From assembly GCA_017560125.1 (NCBI GenBank), contig JAFYOS010000016.1:20571-84570 (forward strand): a stretch of 64,000 nt of DNA. The letters run 5' to 3'. Shown here piece after piece: positions 36,511-47,406 of the stretch. The notes under the pieces are model-generated. The model did no database searches and was not told the DNA's origin. It worked only from the letters and a program-made list of their open reading frames with translations. The stretch is from Bacteroidaceae bacterium (GTDB lineage Bacteria > Bacteroidota > Bacteroidia > Bacteroidales > Bacteroidaceae). The translations under genes were made by a program, and so were the position numbers. Position 1 is the stretch's first letter. Every line of letters starts with the position of its first letter.

Positions 36511-37767
36511 TTATCTTTTATGATAGAGCGACTGAATGATATCCTTCTTCAGAGCTATAAGCGTAGGCACAAGCGCTGAAGCTATGTTCAGCACCAACGT
36601 CAGTGCCACTATGCAGACAATAACCGTGGGGTTCAGCAGCATGTCGGCGTTTATTTCGCGTGGCGAGAGGTCGTTTACGCGGGTATCGAAAAAGGCGGTT
36701 ATCCAACTGCTGCCGGTGATGATTACTATGTAGCTGAGGACTACTCCCAGCACGGTGCCGACGATGGTCAGCAACAGATTTTCCCATAGCACTTGTGTGA
36801 TAATTTCGCTGTTGGTGGCACCGTAGGCCTTGCGTACACCTATTTCGTCTAGACGGCTGTCCATGCGCGAAGAGATCATTCCGCTCAGGTTAAGCGCGGG
36901 GATGAATAGAAACGCCAGCAGTATGTAAAGGTATTTTCCCATTGCCTCGAAGGGGGTTGTCTCGGTGTCGCAGTCGAGCGCATTCTGCCAATATTTTTCC
37001 ATCTCCATTGTGTAAGTGAAGTTTTTGGGTCTCGTTTGAGTGTATCGGTTGAATGCATCGTTAATCTCGGCCATACATTTATCGATGTTGTCCGAAGTTA
37101 TATATGCATGATAGTGGCCCTGAAATTCATTTTCGTTGTAAAATACAGATGCGATCCATATGTTGCCTTGTGTGATGGGGGTGCAACCGCTTGCTGCTTC
37201 CACCACTCCCACTATTCTATAGGGCGTATCATCGATGTTAAGGCTTTTGCCGGCAACGTGTGTGTCGGCAAAGAGTTCCTGTGCAAGGGTGGTGCTGATT
37301 ACTGCTACATTTTCGTTCATCTGCTCCTTGGTGAAGGGCAGGCCGTCGATGAATCGGTAGTTGAATACCTGCCAATATTCGGCGTTCACATTGGCAATGT
37401 TTTCTACTCTTTTCTTGCTCTTGTCGATTGTTTCAACGTTTCTATTTCTTTGATTACTTGAGAGTAACGCTACTTTGTCTATGCTTTTGCCCTCGCGTTT
37501 CAATAGGTCGGCGAATTTGCCGGATATTCCCAATCCGCGTGTGGATGAGTAACCTCCCTCGTGCTTTTCGCATTCCTGTGTGTTCTCAATCACCAGCATA
37601 CGTTGGCGGTTGTACTCGGGATATACCGGGCCCAGTTTAATGTAAAAAATGATGAATAGGGTCATGGCAAGGGCTATGCTGACGGCTGTGCCTATCAGGT
37701 ACATGCCTGTGAAGAGCTTTTGCTGTTTCATCATTGTCCATGCTTGGTGCAGAAAATGTTTTATCAT
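36511..37767 (-). CDS. Type A FtsX-like permease of pair 2
   Basis: At 418 residues this is the shortest type A protein (MIKHFLHQAWTMMKQQKLFTGMYLIGTAVSIALAM); the shortening is in the periplasmic domain (about 45-265). The C-terminal block has DSRLDEIGVRKAYGATNSEI as coupling helix and the YHKR ending. The membrane parts are closest to pairs 1 and 6 (LGPVYPEYNRQRML; QLGPLYPEYNRDRML-like segments), grouping pairs 1, 2 and 6 apart from pairs 4 and 5. Confidence 0.88.
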   Translation of the reverse strand: MIKHFLHQAWTMMKQQKLFTGMYLIGTAVSIALAMTLFIIFYIKLGPVYPEYNRQRMLVIENTQECEKHEGGYSSTRGLGISGKFADLLKREGKSIDKVALLSSNQRNRNVETIDKSKKRVENIANVNAEYWQVFNYRFIDGLPFTKEQMNENVAVISTTLAQELFADTHVAGKSLNIDDTPYRIVGVVEAASGCTPITQGNIWIASVFYNENEFQGHYHAYITSDNIDKCMAEINDAFNRYTQTRPKNFTYTMEMEKYWQNALDCDTETTPFEAMGKYLYILLAFLFIPALNLSGMISSRMDSRLDEIGVRKAYGATNSEIITQVLWENLLLTIVGTVLGVVLSYIVIITGSSWITAFFDTRVNDLSPREINADMLLNPTVIVCIVALTLVLNIASALVPTLIALKKDIIQSLYHKR

Positions 37768-37795
37768 GGTCGTTTGGTTTTTATTGTGGTTGTTC

Positions 37796-39121
37796 TTATT
37801 CTTTTAATGCATCGGCGGGGCGCTCCTTCACCGTTGCCGCGGTGGGGATGGTTGCGCCTATTGTGCTTATGAGCACCACCATTAGGTAGCTTGCAATGGT
37901 TACTACCACGAAGCGCGCTATGGGTTGGCTGTGCAGGTACTCGCCCTGCTGGTAGCCAATGCTCTTGATATAGCCTTCGAGTGGCTGTGCAAAGCCGCTT
38001 ACATATACCTTGTGGGCGATGAGGGGTAGGGCAAGTACGAAGGCAAGGCTCGACAGCATCAGCGCTTCGGTTACAAACTGCCGCACTATAGTGGTGCGTG
38101 TGGCGCCAATGCTCTGCATGATACCTATCTCGCGGCGGCGAGCCGAAGCACGCAACCAGAATGTGCCGAAGATACCCATAAATCCGCAAAGCAGGGCAAA
38201 GAGCGAGAGGATAATATTCTGTCGGTAGAGGTTGTTTATTCCGTATATTTCCGATACGCCATCTATTGTTTCTTGCATAGAGCTTATGCCTGAGCAATAG
38301 TAGTTGCCGGCCTTCAGCTTGGGCTGCACTTCGGCAGCGAAGCGTTTCGCAAATTTATCGGCATCGACACCATCTTTCAGCTTTATCGTCAGGGTGCGCA
38401 TGAAAAGATAGTTGCCGCCTGCATGTGTCAGCAGTTTTTCCATTACAATCATTATAGGCAAATATTCGTCGTAGATTTTGTGTTGGAAATTTTCTATTAC
38501 GCCCATCACCTTCCATCGGAAATCTCTGTCGCGCTCGGCATGGAACTCCTGTCCCACGCAGTCGGTTGTGCCGAACAGCTCCATGGCGGCAAGTTCGCTG
38601 ATGTAGGCATTCAGTATGCCCGGTTGAACCTCGCCTTTCTGCTCGACTACCTTGCCGGTTTTCGCGTCCTTTATTCTGTAGGTCTTGAAGTAGTTGTAGT
38701 CGTTGGCATAGAAGTATCTCATCGGGACGGTTACTTCTCTTCCGTCGGCGCGTTGTGTGCTATCTACACTGCATTTGCTGTTGAAGGCTTCGCCGTTTCC
38801 CGGGTACATAAACCCTATGCTGTGTGTCTCCACTTCGGGGAGCTCTTTTATTATGTTAACGCATTGCATATAGGCGTCGGCAATGTATTGCTTGTCTTCG
38901 AGCTTGGGGTCGTACTTTGTACTGCCTTCTATCTGCTTTTTGAAATTTATTGTATAGCCATTGTTGTTGTCGTAATTTGCGGGTATGTTGTTGCGGCTGA
39001 CGAGATCGACTATGGGGTCGATGCTGAGCCACACGAAGAGGCTCACGACGACGAGCTCCAGGAAGAGCCATGCGTTTTGCTTGCGCTCATTCCATATTTG
39101 GTGAAGGGTTTTTGTTATCAT
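37796..39121 (-). CDS. Type B FtsX-like permease of pair 1
   Basis: The 441-residue type B protein begins MITKTLHQIWNERKQNAWLFLELVVVSLFVWLSIDPIV. Type B proteins replace the MMKQQ..FT segment of type A with HQIWNER..NAW and have (R/S)(R/C)EIGIM.S.GA as coupling helix (here ARRREIGIMQSIGATRTT). The periplasmic domain (about 45-305) starts SRNNIPANYDNNNGYTINF. The last helices flank the loop GFAQPLEGYIKSIGYQQGEY, and the chain ends RPADALKE. Its gene is 78 bases after the type A partner. Confidence 0.88.
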   Translation of the reverse strand: MITKTLHQIWNERKQNAWLFLELVVVSLFVWLSIDPIVDLVSRNNIPANYDNNNGYTINFKKQIEGSTKYDPKLEDKQYIADAYMQCVNIIKELPEVETHSIGFMYPGNGEAFNSKCSVDSTQRADGREVTVPMRYFYANDYNYFKTYRIKDAKTGKVVEQKGEVQPGILNAYISELAAMELFGTTDCVGQEFHAERDRDFRWKVMGVIENFQHKIYDEYLPIMIVMEKLLTHAGGNYLFMRTLTIKLKDGVDADKFAKRFAAEVQPKLKAGNYYCSGISSMQETIDGVSEIYGINNLYRQNIILSLFALLCGFMGIFGTFWLRASARRREIGIMQSIGATRTTIVRQFVTEALMLSSLAFVLALPLIAHKVYVSGFAQPLEGYIKSIGYQQGEYLHSQPIARFVVVTIASYLMVVLISTIGATIPTAATVKERPADALKE

Positions 39122-39199
39122 GGGTGGTGTTATTGTTTCTATTTCGAATCGAATGTTATTTTACTAAGTATAGTCCTAAGTAACCTTAATCATATTCTT

Positions 39200-40498
39200 T
39201 TACCTTCTATGATACAGCGCCTCGATGATGTTTCCTCGCAACGCCAGCACTGTGGGGATAAGTGCCGAGGCGATGTTCAGCACCATGGTGATGAGTAGCA
39301 CTATGGCTACAACCGTGGGGTTCAGCAGCATTTCCATCGTCAGTCCCGTTGTGGGGCCTGTGTGAATGCCTTTATCGAGTAGCGTGATTATCCAATCGTA
39401 TCCGCCGGCTACAAGCAGGTAGGAGAGCAGCAAGCCTATTGCCGCGCCTACGAAGGTGAGCAGTAGGTTTTCGTACAGCACTTGCGAAATTATATGTCGG
39501 GTGGTGGCTCCATAGGCGCGACGCACGCCTACTTCGTCCAGACGGTTGTTCATGCGGGTGGATATCATTCCGCACAGGTTCAGGGCGGGGATGAACAGGA
39601 AGGCGAGTATCGCATACAGGTATTTTGCTATGCCGTTGTATAGGCTGCCCTCTTGTCCGAATGTATTGTATAGCTGGAAGGCATTTTCCCAATGCTTAAT
39701 AAGCGACAGATGGAATTCAGAATCGCCGTAGCCCGAAAATTGCTGTATATATTTGTTGAAGATATCCTTGATTTCGTTTTTTAGTGCATCGACCTCGTGT
39801 GCCGATTTTGCAAGCATGAATATTTGTTTGTTGCCTATGATGTCTTTGTCTTCGTTCATCAATTTGTCGCGGTAGTAGGCTGGTGCCCAGATGTCGCTGC
39901 TTGTGTGGCCGCTTTCTTGGCCGGTGGCTGCCGGTTCCACTACGCCCACTATCTTGTGCTGTGTGTTGTCTATGCTCACATGTTCGCCACATATGTCGTG
40001 ACGGGCAAATAGCTTGTCGGCGAGCGTGGTGGTTACCACTGCAACGGGTTCGTACTCCTCCTGCGCGGTGAATCCGTGGCCGTGGATGAAACGGAAATCG
40101 AATAGGTTCCAGTATTCGCTATCGACATATGCGGCCTCTTCTATTGTTTCTGTTTCGTTCTTTATATTTGTGATTATCTGCTCACTGGGAATGCCGGTCA
40201 ATCGGATGCACATCTTATCTATGTGCTTGGCCTCTTTCTTGATGGCATCGACAAGCCGTTGTGTGGTAGCTCCGAACTCGCTGTAGTCGTCGCTTTTGTG
40301 GTATTCTTGTATCCACACGAAGCTCAGCATCCTGTCGCGGTTGTACTCGGGGTAGAGAGGGCCCAGTTTTATATAGAGGGTGATGATGACGGCCATTGCC
40401 ATGGCTATGCTTATGGCGGTGCCGGCGATATACATGACGGTGAACAGTCGCTGCTGCTTCATCATCGTCCATGCCTGTCGGAAAAATTGTCTTATCAT
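39200..40498 (-). CDS. Type A FtsX-like permease of pair 1
   Basis: The first of six type A permeases in transcription order, 432 residues. Type A proteins share an amphipathic start (MIRQFFRQAWTMMKQQRLFT), one helix, a MacB-like periplasmic domain (here about 45-280, with YWNLFDFRFIHGHGF), and three C-terminal helices with the coupling motif EVGVRRAYGAT between the first two. This four-helix layout, with the ATPase as a separate chain, matches half of a MacB or LolC/LolE-type transporter; two such chains are needed for a working permease, which fits the strict A-then-B gene pairing. It lies 91 bases after the adaptor gene, with a hairpin between. Confidence 0.88.
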   Translation of the reverse strand: MIRQFFRQAWTMMKQQRLFTVMYIAGTAISIAMAMAVIITLYIKLGPLYPEYNRDRMLSFVWIQEYHKSDDYSEFGATTQRLVDAIKKEAKHIDKMCIRLTGIPSEQIITNIKNETETIEEAAYVDSEYWNLFDFRFIHGHGFTAQEEYEPVAVVTTTLADKLFARHDICGEHVSIDNTQHKIVGVVEPAATGQESGHTSSDIWAPAYYRDKLMNEDKDIIGNKQIFMLAKSAHEVDALKNEIKDIFNKYIQQFSGYGDSEFHLSLIKHWENAFQLYNTFGQEGSLYNGIAKYLYAILAFLFIPALNLCGMISTRMNNRLDEVGVRRAYGATTRHIISQVLYENLLLTFVGAAIGLLLSYLLVAGGYDWIITLLDKGIHTGPTTGLTMEMLLNPTVVAIVLLITMVLNIASALIPTVLALRGNIIEALYHRR

Positions 40499-40544
40499 GG
40501 TTGTTTGCTATTACGGGTTCTTGCTGTAGTGCTCTCCTTGCGGT

Positions 40545-40572
40545 GGCAATGGCGCGTTTTTACGCCATTGCC
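40545..40572 (-). other. Hairpin between the adaptor gene and pair 1
   Basis: GGCAATGGCG and CGCCATTGCC pair perfectly around an eight-base loop, 17 bases after the adaptor stop codon. As with the hairpin after the ATPase gene, no T-tract follows on the minus strand. Confidence 0.6.
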
Positions 40573-40589
40573 GGTGTCGAATACATAAC

Positions 40590-41837
40590 TTATTTTAATT
40601 TTATTTTCTCTTTGTGGGCGAATGTGGATACATCGGATATTACCACTTGGTCGCCCTCTTGCAGCCCCTCGACAACCTCTACATGGTCGAAGTTAGAGTC
40701 GCCCAGCTTCACCTTGCGGCGTATCAGCTCGTTCTGCTCGTTGCGCACGAATAGGTTGTATGTGCCTGCTCCCACATAGTACGAGGCGTTGCGTATGCGT
40801 AGCACATCGTCGTGTATGGAATTCATTATATATACATCGGTGCGCACACCGGGTCGCAGGCGTTTGTGGTTGTCGTTGATGAGGCGCACTTCGAACTGTA
40901 TGCTGCCGTTAAGGCTCTTGGGGGCTACGTTGCCTATGCGTCCTTCGAGCTTTTCGGTGCCTATCTTCACTAGGCATTTTTTGCCGGGTGATACATATTC
41001 GCTCATGGCGTCGGATATTTGTGCTTTTATGATGTAGTGGCCAAGGTCGGATATGATGGCTATCTGGCTGCCGCTACCCACTTGGGCACCTATCTGCTCG
41101 TTGATGTAGGTGAGGACGGCCTTGCGGGGCGAAAGGATGCGGGCGTCGTCGAAGGTGCGCTTCATCTCCTCGAGCTTTTTTGTGAAGATGGCGAATTCGA
41201 GCTCCTGCACGCGCACGTTCGATGCTTTTATCTCGCGGTCGTTCTTCAGCTGTTCGCGCTGCTGCTCAAGACGCAGGCGGGCGGTCTGTACGGCCATTTC
41301 GGCCTGTCGCACCTTGTCGGCTGTTCCCGAACCGATGCTGTCGAGGTAGCGCTCGTTGTTGAGCTCGGCTTCTAAGCGGTTCAGCTCCATTGCGTTTATC
41401 TTTATGTTCATTTCGAGGCTCGACAGGGCGGTCTTGTTGTTCAGTTTCAGTTGCTCGAGCTGGTGGCGGCGTATCTCTTTTTCGTCGAGCAGTTTCTTGT
41501 ACTCGTTCTCGGTGCTGGTGAGGTCGAGGCGCAGCAGGGGAGTGCCCACATCGACGCTGTCGCCGCTGTGGCAATAGACCTCTACTATGCGCGAACTGAT
41601 GGGCGAATTTATTATCTCCTCGAAGGCTGGATGCACTTCGCCCGAGGCTGTCACGCTGGTCTCTATGGTGCCGTGGTCGATGGTGCTGAAGGTGAGCGAT
41701 TTTGCGTTCACCGTGCTGCGGGCGTAGTTGATGCCTGCCGCGACGATGGCTGCGAGCAGTGCGAATGCGCCTACTATTTTGCCTATGCGGATAAGCATCT
41801 TTTTCTGCTTTTCTTTTTTGGGTATTTCTCTGTCCAT
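40590..41837 (-). CDS. MacA/HlyD-like periplasmic adaptor of ABC locus 2
   Basis: The 415-residue adaptor has an N-terminal anchor helix (about 16-36), lipoyl half-domains (INSPISSRIVEVYCHSGDSVDVGTPLLRLD and ILSPRKAVLTYINEQIG) on either side of a long coiled-coil hairpin (about 105-225), then beta-barrel and membrane-proximal domains ending GLQEGDQVVISDVSTFAHKEK. It is the first gene of the sigma-54-driven permease unit and the only adaptor for the six pairs, so pairs would have to share it or compete for it. Its partner channel is the TolC-like protein of the second unit. Confidence 0.92.
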   Translation of the reverse strand: MDREIPKKEKQKKMLIRIGKIVGAFALLAAIVAAGINYARSTVNAKSLTFSTIDHGTIETSVTASGEVHPAFEEIINSPISSRIVEVYCHSGDSVDVGTPLLRLDLTSTENEYKKLLDEKEIRRHQLEQLKLNNKTALSSLEMNIKINAMELNRLEAELNNERYLDSIGSGTADKVRQAEMAVQTARLRLEQQREQLKNDREIKASNVRVQELEFAIFTKKLEEMKRTFDDARILSPRKAVLTYINEQIGAQVGSGSQIAIISDLGHYIIKAQISDAMSEYVSPGKKCLVKIGTEKLEGRIGNVAPKSLNGSIQFEVRLINDNHKRLRPGVRTDVYIMNSIHDDVLRIRNASYYVGAGTYNLFVRNEQNELIRRKVKLGDSNFDHVEVVEGLQEGDQVVISDVSTFAHKEKIKLK

Positions 41838-41880
41838 AATTTTTTGTTGTTCGTTTGTGGTATTTTTCTACCATATACAT

Positions 41881-41898
41881 ATCAAAAACCGTGCCAAA
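41881..41898 (-). promoter_or_regulatory. Sigma-54 (-24/-12) promoter of the adaptor-permease-ATPase unit
   Basis: The minus strand reads TTTGGCACG, four bases, TTGAT, the same form as the promoter before tolC, including A instead of C at the -12 position. The leader to the adaptor ATG would be about 30 bases. No TAnnTTTG promoter was seen in this gap, so the whole ten-permease unit probably depends on sigma-54. Confidence 0.85.
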
Positions 41899-41941
41899 CT
41901 GTTAATGCGTTGATAATGTGGTGAATGACGATTTTCGGGGG

Positions 41942-41976
41942 TGTACGATTTCGGACACTTTGTTCGTTTTTGTACG
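41942..41976. promoter_or_regulatory. Tandem activator sites upstream of the adaptor sigma-54 promoter
   Basis: TGTACG-ATTT-CGGACA (41942-41957) and TGTTCG-TTTT-TGTACG (41961-41976) repeat the two sites at the tolC promoter. Both the 19-base centre-to-centre spacing and the 44-base distance to the -24 element are the same. Conservation of sequence, order and distance between two otherwise different regions argues strongly for binding by one regulator. Confidence 0.8.
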
Positions 41977-41993
41977 TTTTTGGTCAGGGAAAT

Positions 41994-42024
41994 AAAAAAC
42001 GCTCCGACTAAAATAGTCGGAGCG
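41994..42024 (-). terminator. Terminator of the secA operon
   Basis: CGCTCCGACTA and TAGTCGGAGCG form an 11-bp perfect stem with a three-base loop, followed on the minus strand by TTTTTT. It closes the unit that ends with the small acidic protein gene. Confidence 0.9.
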
Positions 42025-42056
42025 GTGGTATGTGGGATGATTTCATGCGTGCGGGT

Positions 42057-42497
42057 TTATTCGCTCAGCAGGTGTTTCAGGAATTCATCCATCTCTTCGT
42101 CGAGACCTTTCAGCAGTTCGGTGTCGAGGAGCATTGTGTCGTCGTCGATGTAGGCGATATCTACTATTGCCTCTTTGTTCTCATCGACGAGGGTACACGA
42201 GTATGGCTTCAGTATGTTTATCTTGTCGAGCAATCCTACTTTCTGCATCTGCGATAGTTCGGAGCGGAGCGTCTTTTCTATTGATGACGTCTGCTCTTGG
42301 GCTGGCGCGTTCCACTCTTCTATGGTTGTTTTGGCCAATTCGTTGTCGTCGTCATCGAATATGGTGAGCGCGCCCTGAGAACTATCTACCTGGAAGTAGA
42401 GGTCGGTTATGGTTGCGTTTTCAAAACTACCGAATTTGTCGGTTACTGAGAGTATTGCGTCCAGCAATGCTTCTCGTGATTGTTTGCTGAGTGACAT
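42057..42497 (-). CDS. Acidic cytoplasmic protein of unknown function downstream of secA
   Basis: The chosen start at 42497 gives a 146-residue protein (MSLSKQSREALLDAILSV); an ATG at 42518 would add seven residues. It has no signal peptide or membrane helix and is strongly acidic (DDDDNE; DDDTMLLD; LDEEMDEFLKHLLSE). The pattern of strands with a central disordered linker (NAPAQEQTSS) suggests a small alpha/beta domain. I do not recognise the family. It starts 33 bases after the secA stop and ends at a strong terminator, so it is probably co-transcribed with secA; a link to secretion is only positional. Confidence 0.75.
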   Translation of the reverse strand: MSLSKQSREALLDAILSVTDKFGSFENATITDLYFQVDSSQGALTIFDDDDNELAKTTIEEWNAPAQEQTSSIEKTLRSELSQMQKVGLLDKINILKPYSCTLVDENKEAIVDIAYIDDDTMLLDTELLKGLDEEMDEFLKHLLSE

Positions 42498-42530
42498 ATT
42501 GCTCTTTTTTAGGTTCAACGATTGTGGTTC

Positions 42531-45848
<3,318 letters not shown>

Positions 45849-45927
45849 TATATTGTTTAGTTTTTATTTTACATGTTTATTGCGGTTGCACATGTGTGAT
45901 GTGTCCGATTTTTCTTTTACAATAGGG

Positions 45928-45935
45928 CAAAGTTA
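45928..45935 (-). promoter_or_regulatory. Probable -7 element of secA
   Basis: TAACTTTG on the minus strand fits the TAnnTTTG consensus and lies about 80 bases before the secA start codon. No convincing -33 element was found at the usual distance. Confidence 0.5.
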
Positions 45936-46001
45936 ATCATAAATTGATAATATCGTGTCTATTTATGTGGAAATTTCTAATTTATTTGCCATTTGGTATA
46001 T

Positions 46002-46019
46002 AACAAAAAGCGTGCCAAA
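46002..46019 (-). promoter_or_regulatory. Sigma-54-like site upstream of secA
   Basis: The minus strand reads TTTGGCACG, four bases, TTGTTA, the same form as the two sigma-54 promoters of ABC locus 2 (GG, ten bases, G). It points towards secA, 154 bases upstream of its start. The dyad sites of the locus 2 promoters are absent at the matching distance, so another activator would be needed, or the match is chance. Confidence 0.4.
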
Positions 46020-46070
46020 GTGTGGAATGGCTGTTTTGTCATGGTATTGTGGCTGTTTGGCGCGATATGC

Positions 46071-46105
46071 AAATGGGTGAGCCACGTAAATGACTCACCC
46101 ATTTT
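46071..46105. terminator. Hairpin downstream of tdh
   Basis: AAATGGGTGAG and CTCACCCATTT pair perfectly around a 12-base loop, 26 bases after the tdh stop codon. A short T-run follows on the plus side and TTTGC on the minus side, so termination of tdh is likely but not certain. Confidence 0.6.
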
Positions 46106-46130
46106 ATCGGTGTTTTTTTGTTGTCTTGGA

Positions 46131-47156
46131 TTATTCCCAGTCGAGGATTACCTTACCGCACTGGCCCGATTCCATTACATCGAATCCTTTCTGGAAATCG
46201 TCGATGTGGAAGTGGTGGGTGATGACGGGGGTCAGGTCGAGGCCCGAGATGAGCATCTGCTCCATCTTGTACCATGTTTCCCACATTTCGCGGCCGTAGA
46301 TACCCTTGATGGTGAGCGCTTTGAAGATGATTTCGCTCCAATCGACGGTGGTGGTGGGGGGAAGGATGCCGAGCTGCGCAATCTTTGAGCCGTTATACAT
46401 GTTGGCTACCATGTCGCGGAATGCGATGGGTGACCCCGACATCTCGAGACCTACGTCGAAGCCGCGGATGCCATATTTCTCCATCGCGCCCTGAACTGTT
46501 TCGCCCTTCGATGCGTTTACGGTGCATGTTGCGCCCATTTTTCTTGCGATGTCGAGGCGATACTCGCTAAGGTCGGTTACTATGATGTTCTTTGCTCCTG
46601 CAAATTTTGCGATGGCTGTTGCCATTGTACCGATGAGGCCGGCGCCTGTGATGAGCACGTCCTCGCCGAGCAAGGGGAATGAGAGTGCTGTGTGTGTTGC
46701 ATTTCCGAAGGGGTCCATGATGGCTGCCATGTCGTCAGAGATGCGCGCGTCGAGCTTCACTACGTTCGATTCGGGGATGCAGAGGTATTCGGCAAATGCA
46801 CCGTCGCGGTTAACGCCTACGCCGATGCTGTTTTCGCAGATGTGCTGCAAGCCGCGGCGACAGTTACGGCAGTGGCCGCATGCAATGTGTCCTTCGCCTG
46901 TTACGCGGTCGCCCACTTTGATGTTGCGTACACCGGGGCCTACTTCTGCAACTACTCCAACGTACTCATGGCCGATAGTCATTGGTGTCTTGATGGTCTT
47001 CTGGCTCCACTCGTCCCATTTGTAGATGTGAAGGTCGGTACCGCAAATGGCTGTCTTTTTAATCTTTATGAGTACATCGTTAACGCCTACTTTGGGAATG
47101 GCTACTTCTTCCATCCAAATGCCCTTTTGGGCTTCTTTTTTAACTAATGCTTTCAT
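46131..47156 (-). CDS. tdh: L-threonine 3-dehydrogenase
   Basis: A 341-residue zinc-dependent medium-chain dehydrogenase, the same length as E. coli Tdh. It oxidises L-threonine with NAD+ to 2-amino-3-ketobutyrate in the cytoplasm. Catalytic zinc ligands are Cys38 (AICGTDLH) and His63-Glu64 (IGHEYVG); the structural zinc cluster is in [18 protein letters not shown]; the Rossmann segment is [20 protein letters not shown]. The gene for the second enzyme of the pathway, kbl, is divergent from it across a 250-base gap with promoters for both. Assignment rests on the active-site residues and on this neighbour. Confidence 0.95.
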   Translation of the reverse strand: MKALVKKEAQKGIWMEEVAIPKVGVNDVLIKIKKTAICGTDLHIYKWDEWSQKTIKTPMTIGHEYVGVVAEVGPGVRNIKVGDRVTGEGHIACGHCRNCRRGLQHICENSIGVGVNRDGAFAEYLCIPESNVVKLDARISDDMAAIMDPFGNATHTALSFPLLGEDVLITGAGLIGTMATAIAKFAGAKNIIVTDLSEYRLDIARKMGATCTVNASKGETVQGAMEKYGIRGFDVGLEMSGSPIAFRDMVANMYNGSKIAQLGILPPTTTVDWSEIIFKALTIKGIYGREMWETWYKMEQMLISGLDLTPVITHHFHIDDFQKGFDVMESGQCGKVILDWE

Positions 47157-47225
47157 CTGGTTGATTTATTTGATTTTATTCCGTTTTTTACTCGTGTAGT
47201 AGTGCGATATTTTTGATATATCGTG

Positions 47226-47233
47226 CAAATATA
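47226..47233 (-). promoter_or_regulatory. Probable -7 element of tdh
   Basis: TATATTTG on the minus strand fits TAnnTTTG, about 70 bases before the tdh start codon. A TTTG further upstream is 26 bases away, longer than usual for a -33 element. Confidence 0.5.
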
Positions 47234-47327
47234 CGTTTTGTTTTTAGTAAAATGGTTCGCAAAGGCTATCTTTTTTTGTGTTATCAAATGTTAAATGGGG
47301 TGGTAGCGAAATTATTTTCCATGTTTG

Positions 47328-47359
47328 TTGGATTTTGTGAATGAAAAAAAGTAATTTTG
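47328..47359 (+). promoter_or_regulatory. Promoter of kbl
   Basis: TTG (47328-47330) and TAATTTTG (47352-47359) are 21 bases apart, a good Bacteroidota -33/-7 pair. The start codon is 48 bases downstream. Confidence 0.6.
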
Positions 47360-47406
47360 TCGGTTGAATATTCAATTGAAATCTAACACGTTTAAATCTT
47401 AATAAA

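Noticed and set aside
22050-40498. Permease pairs as halves of 800-residue permeases broken by frameshifts
   Set aside because: All six pairs have separate starts, full class-specific N- and C-termini on both members, and intact coupling helices. Broken long permeases would not give two complete FtsX units in the same way six times.
45900-45908. TGTCCG half-site near secA as a target of the locus 2 activator
   Set aside because: Only one half-site is present, it lies downstream of the sigma-54-like element, and no tandem partner exists at the expected spacing.
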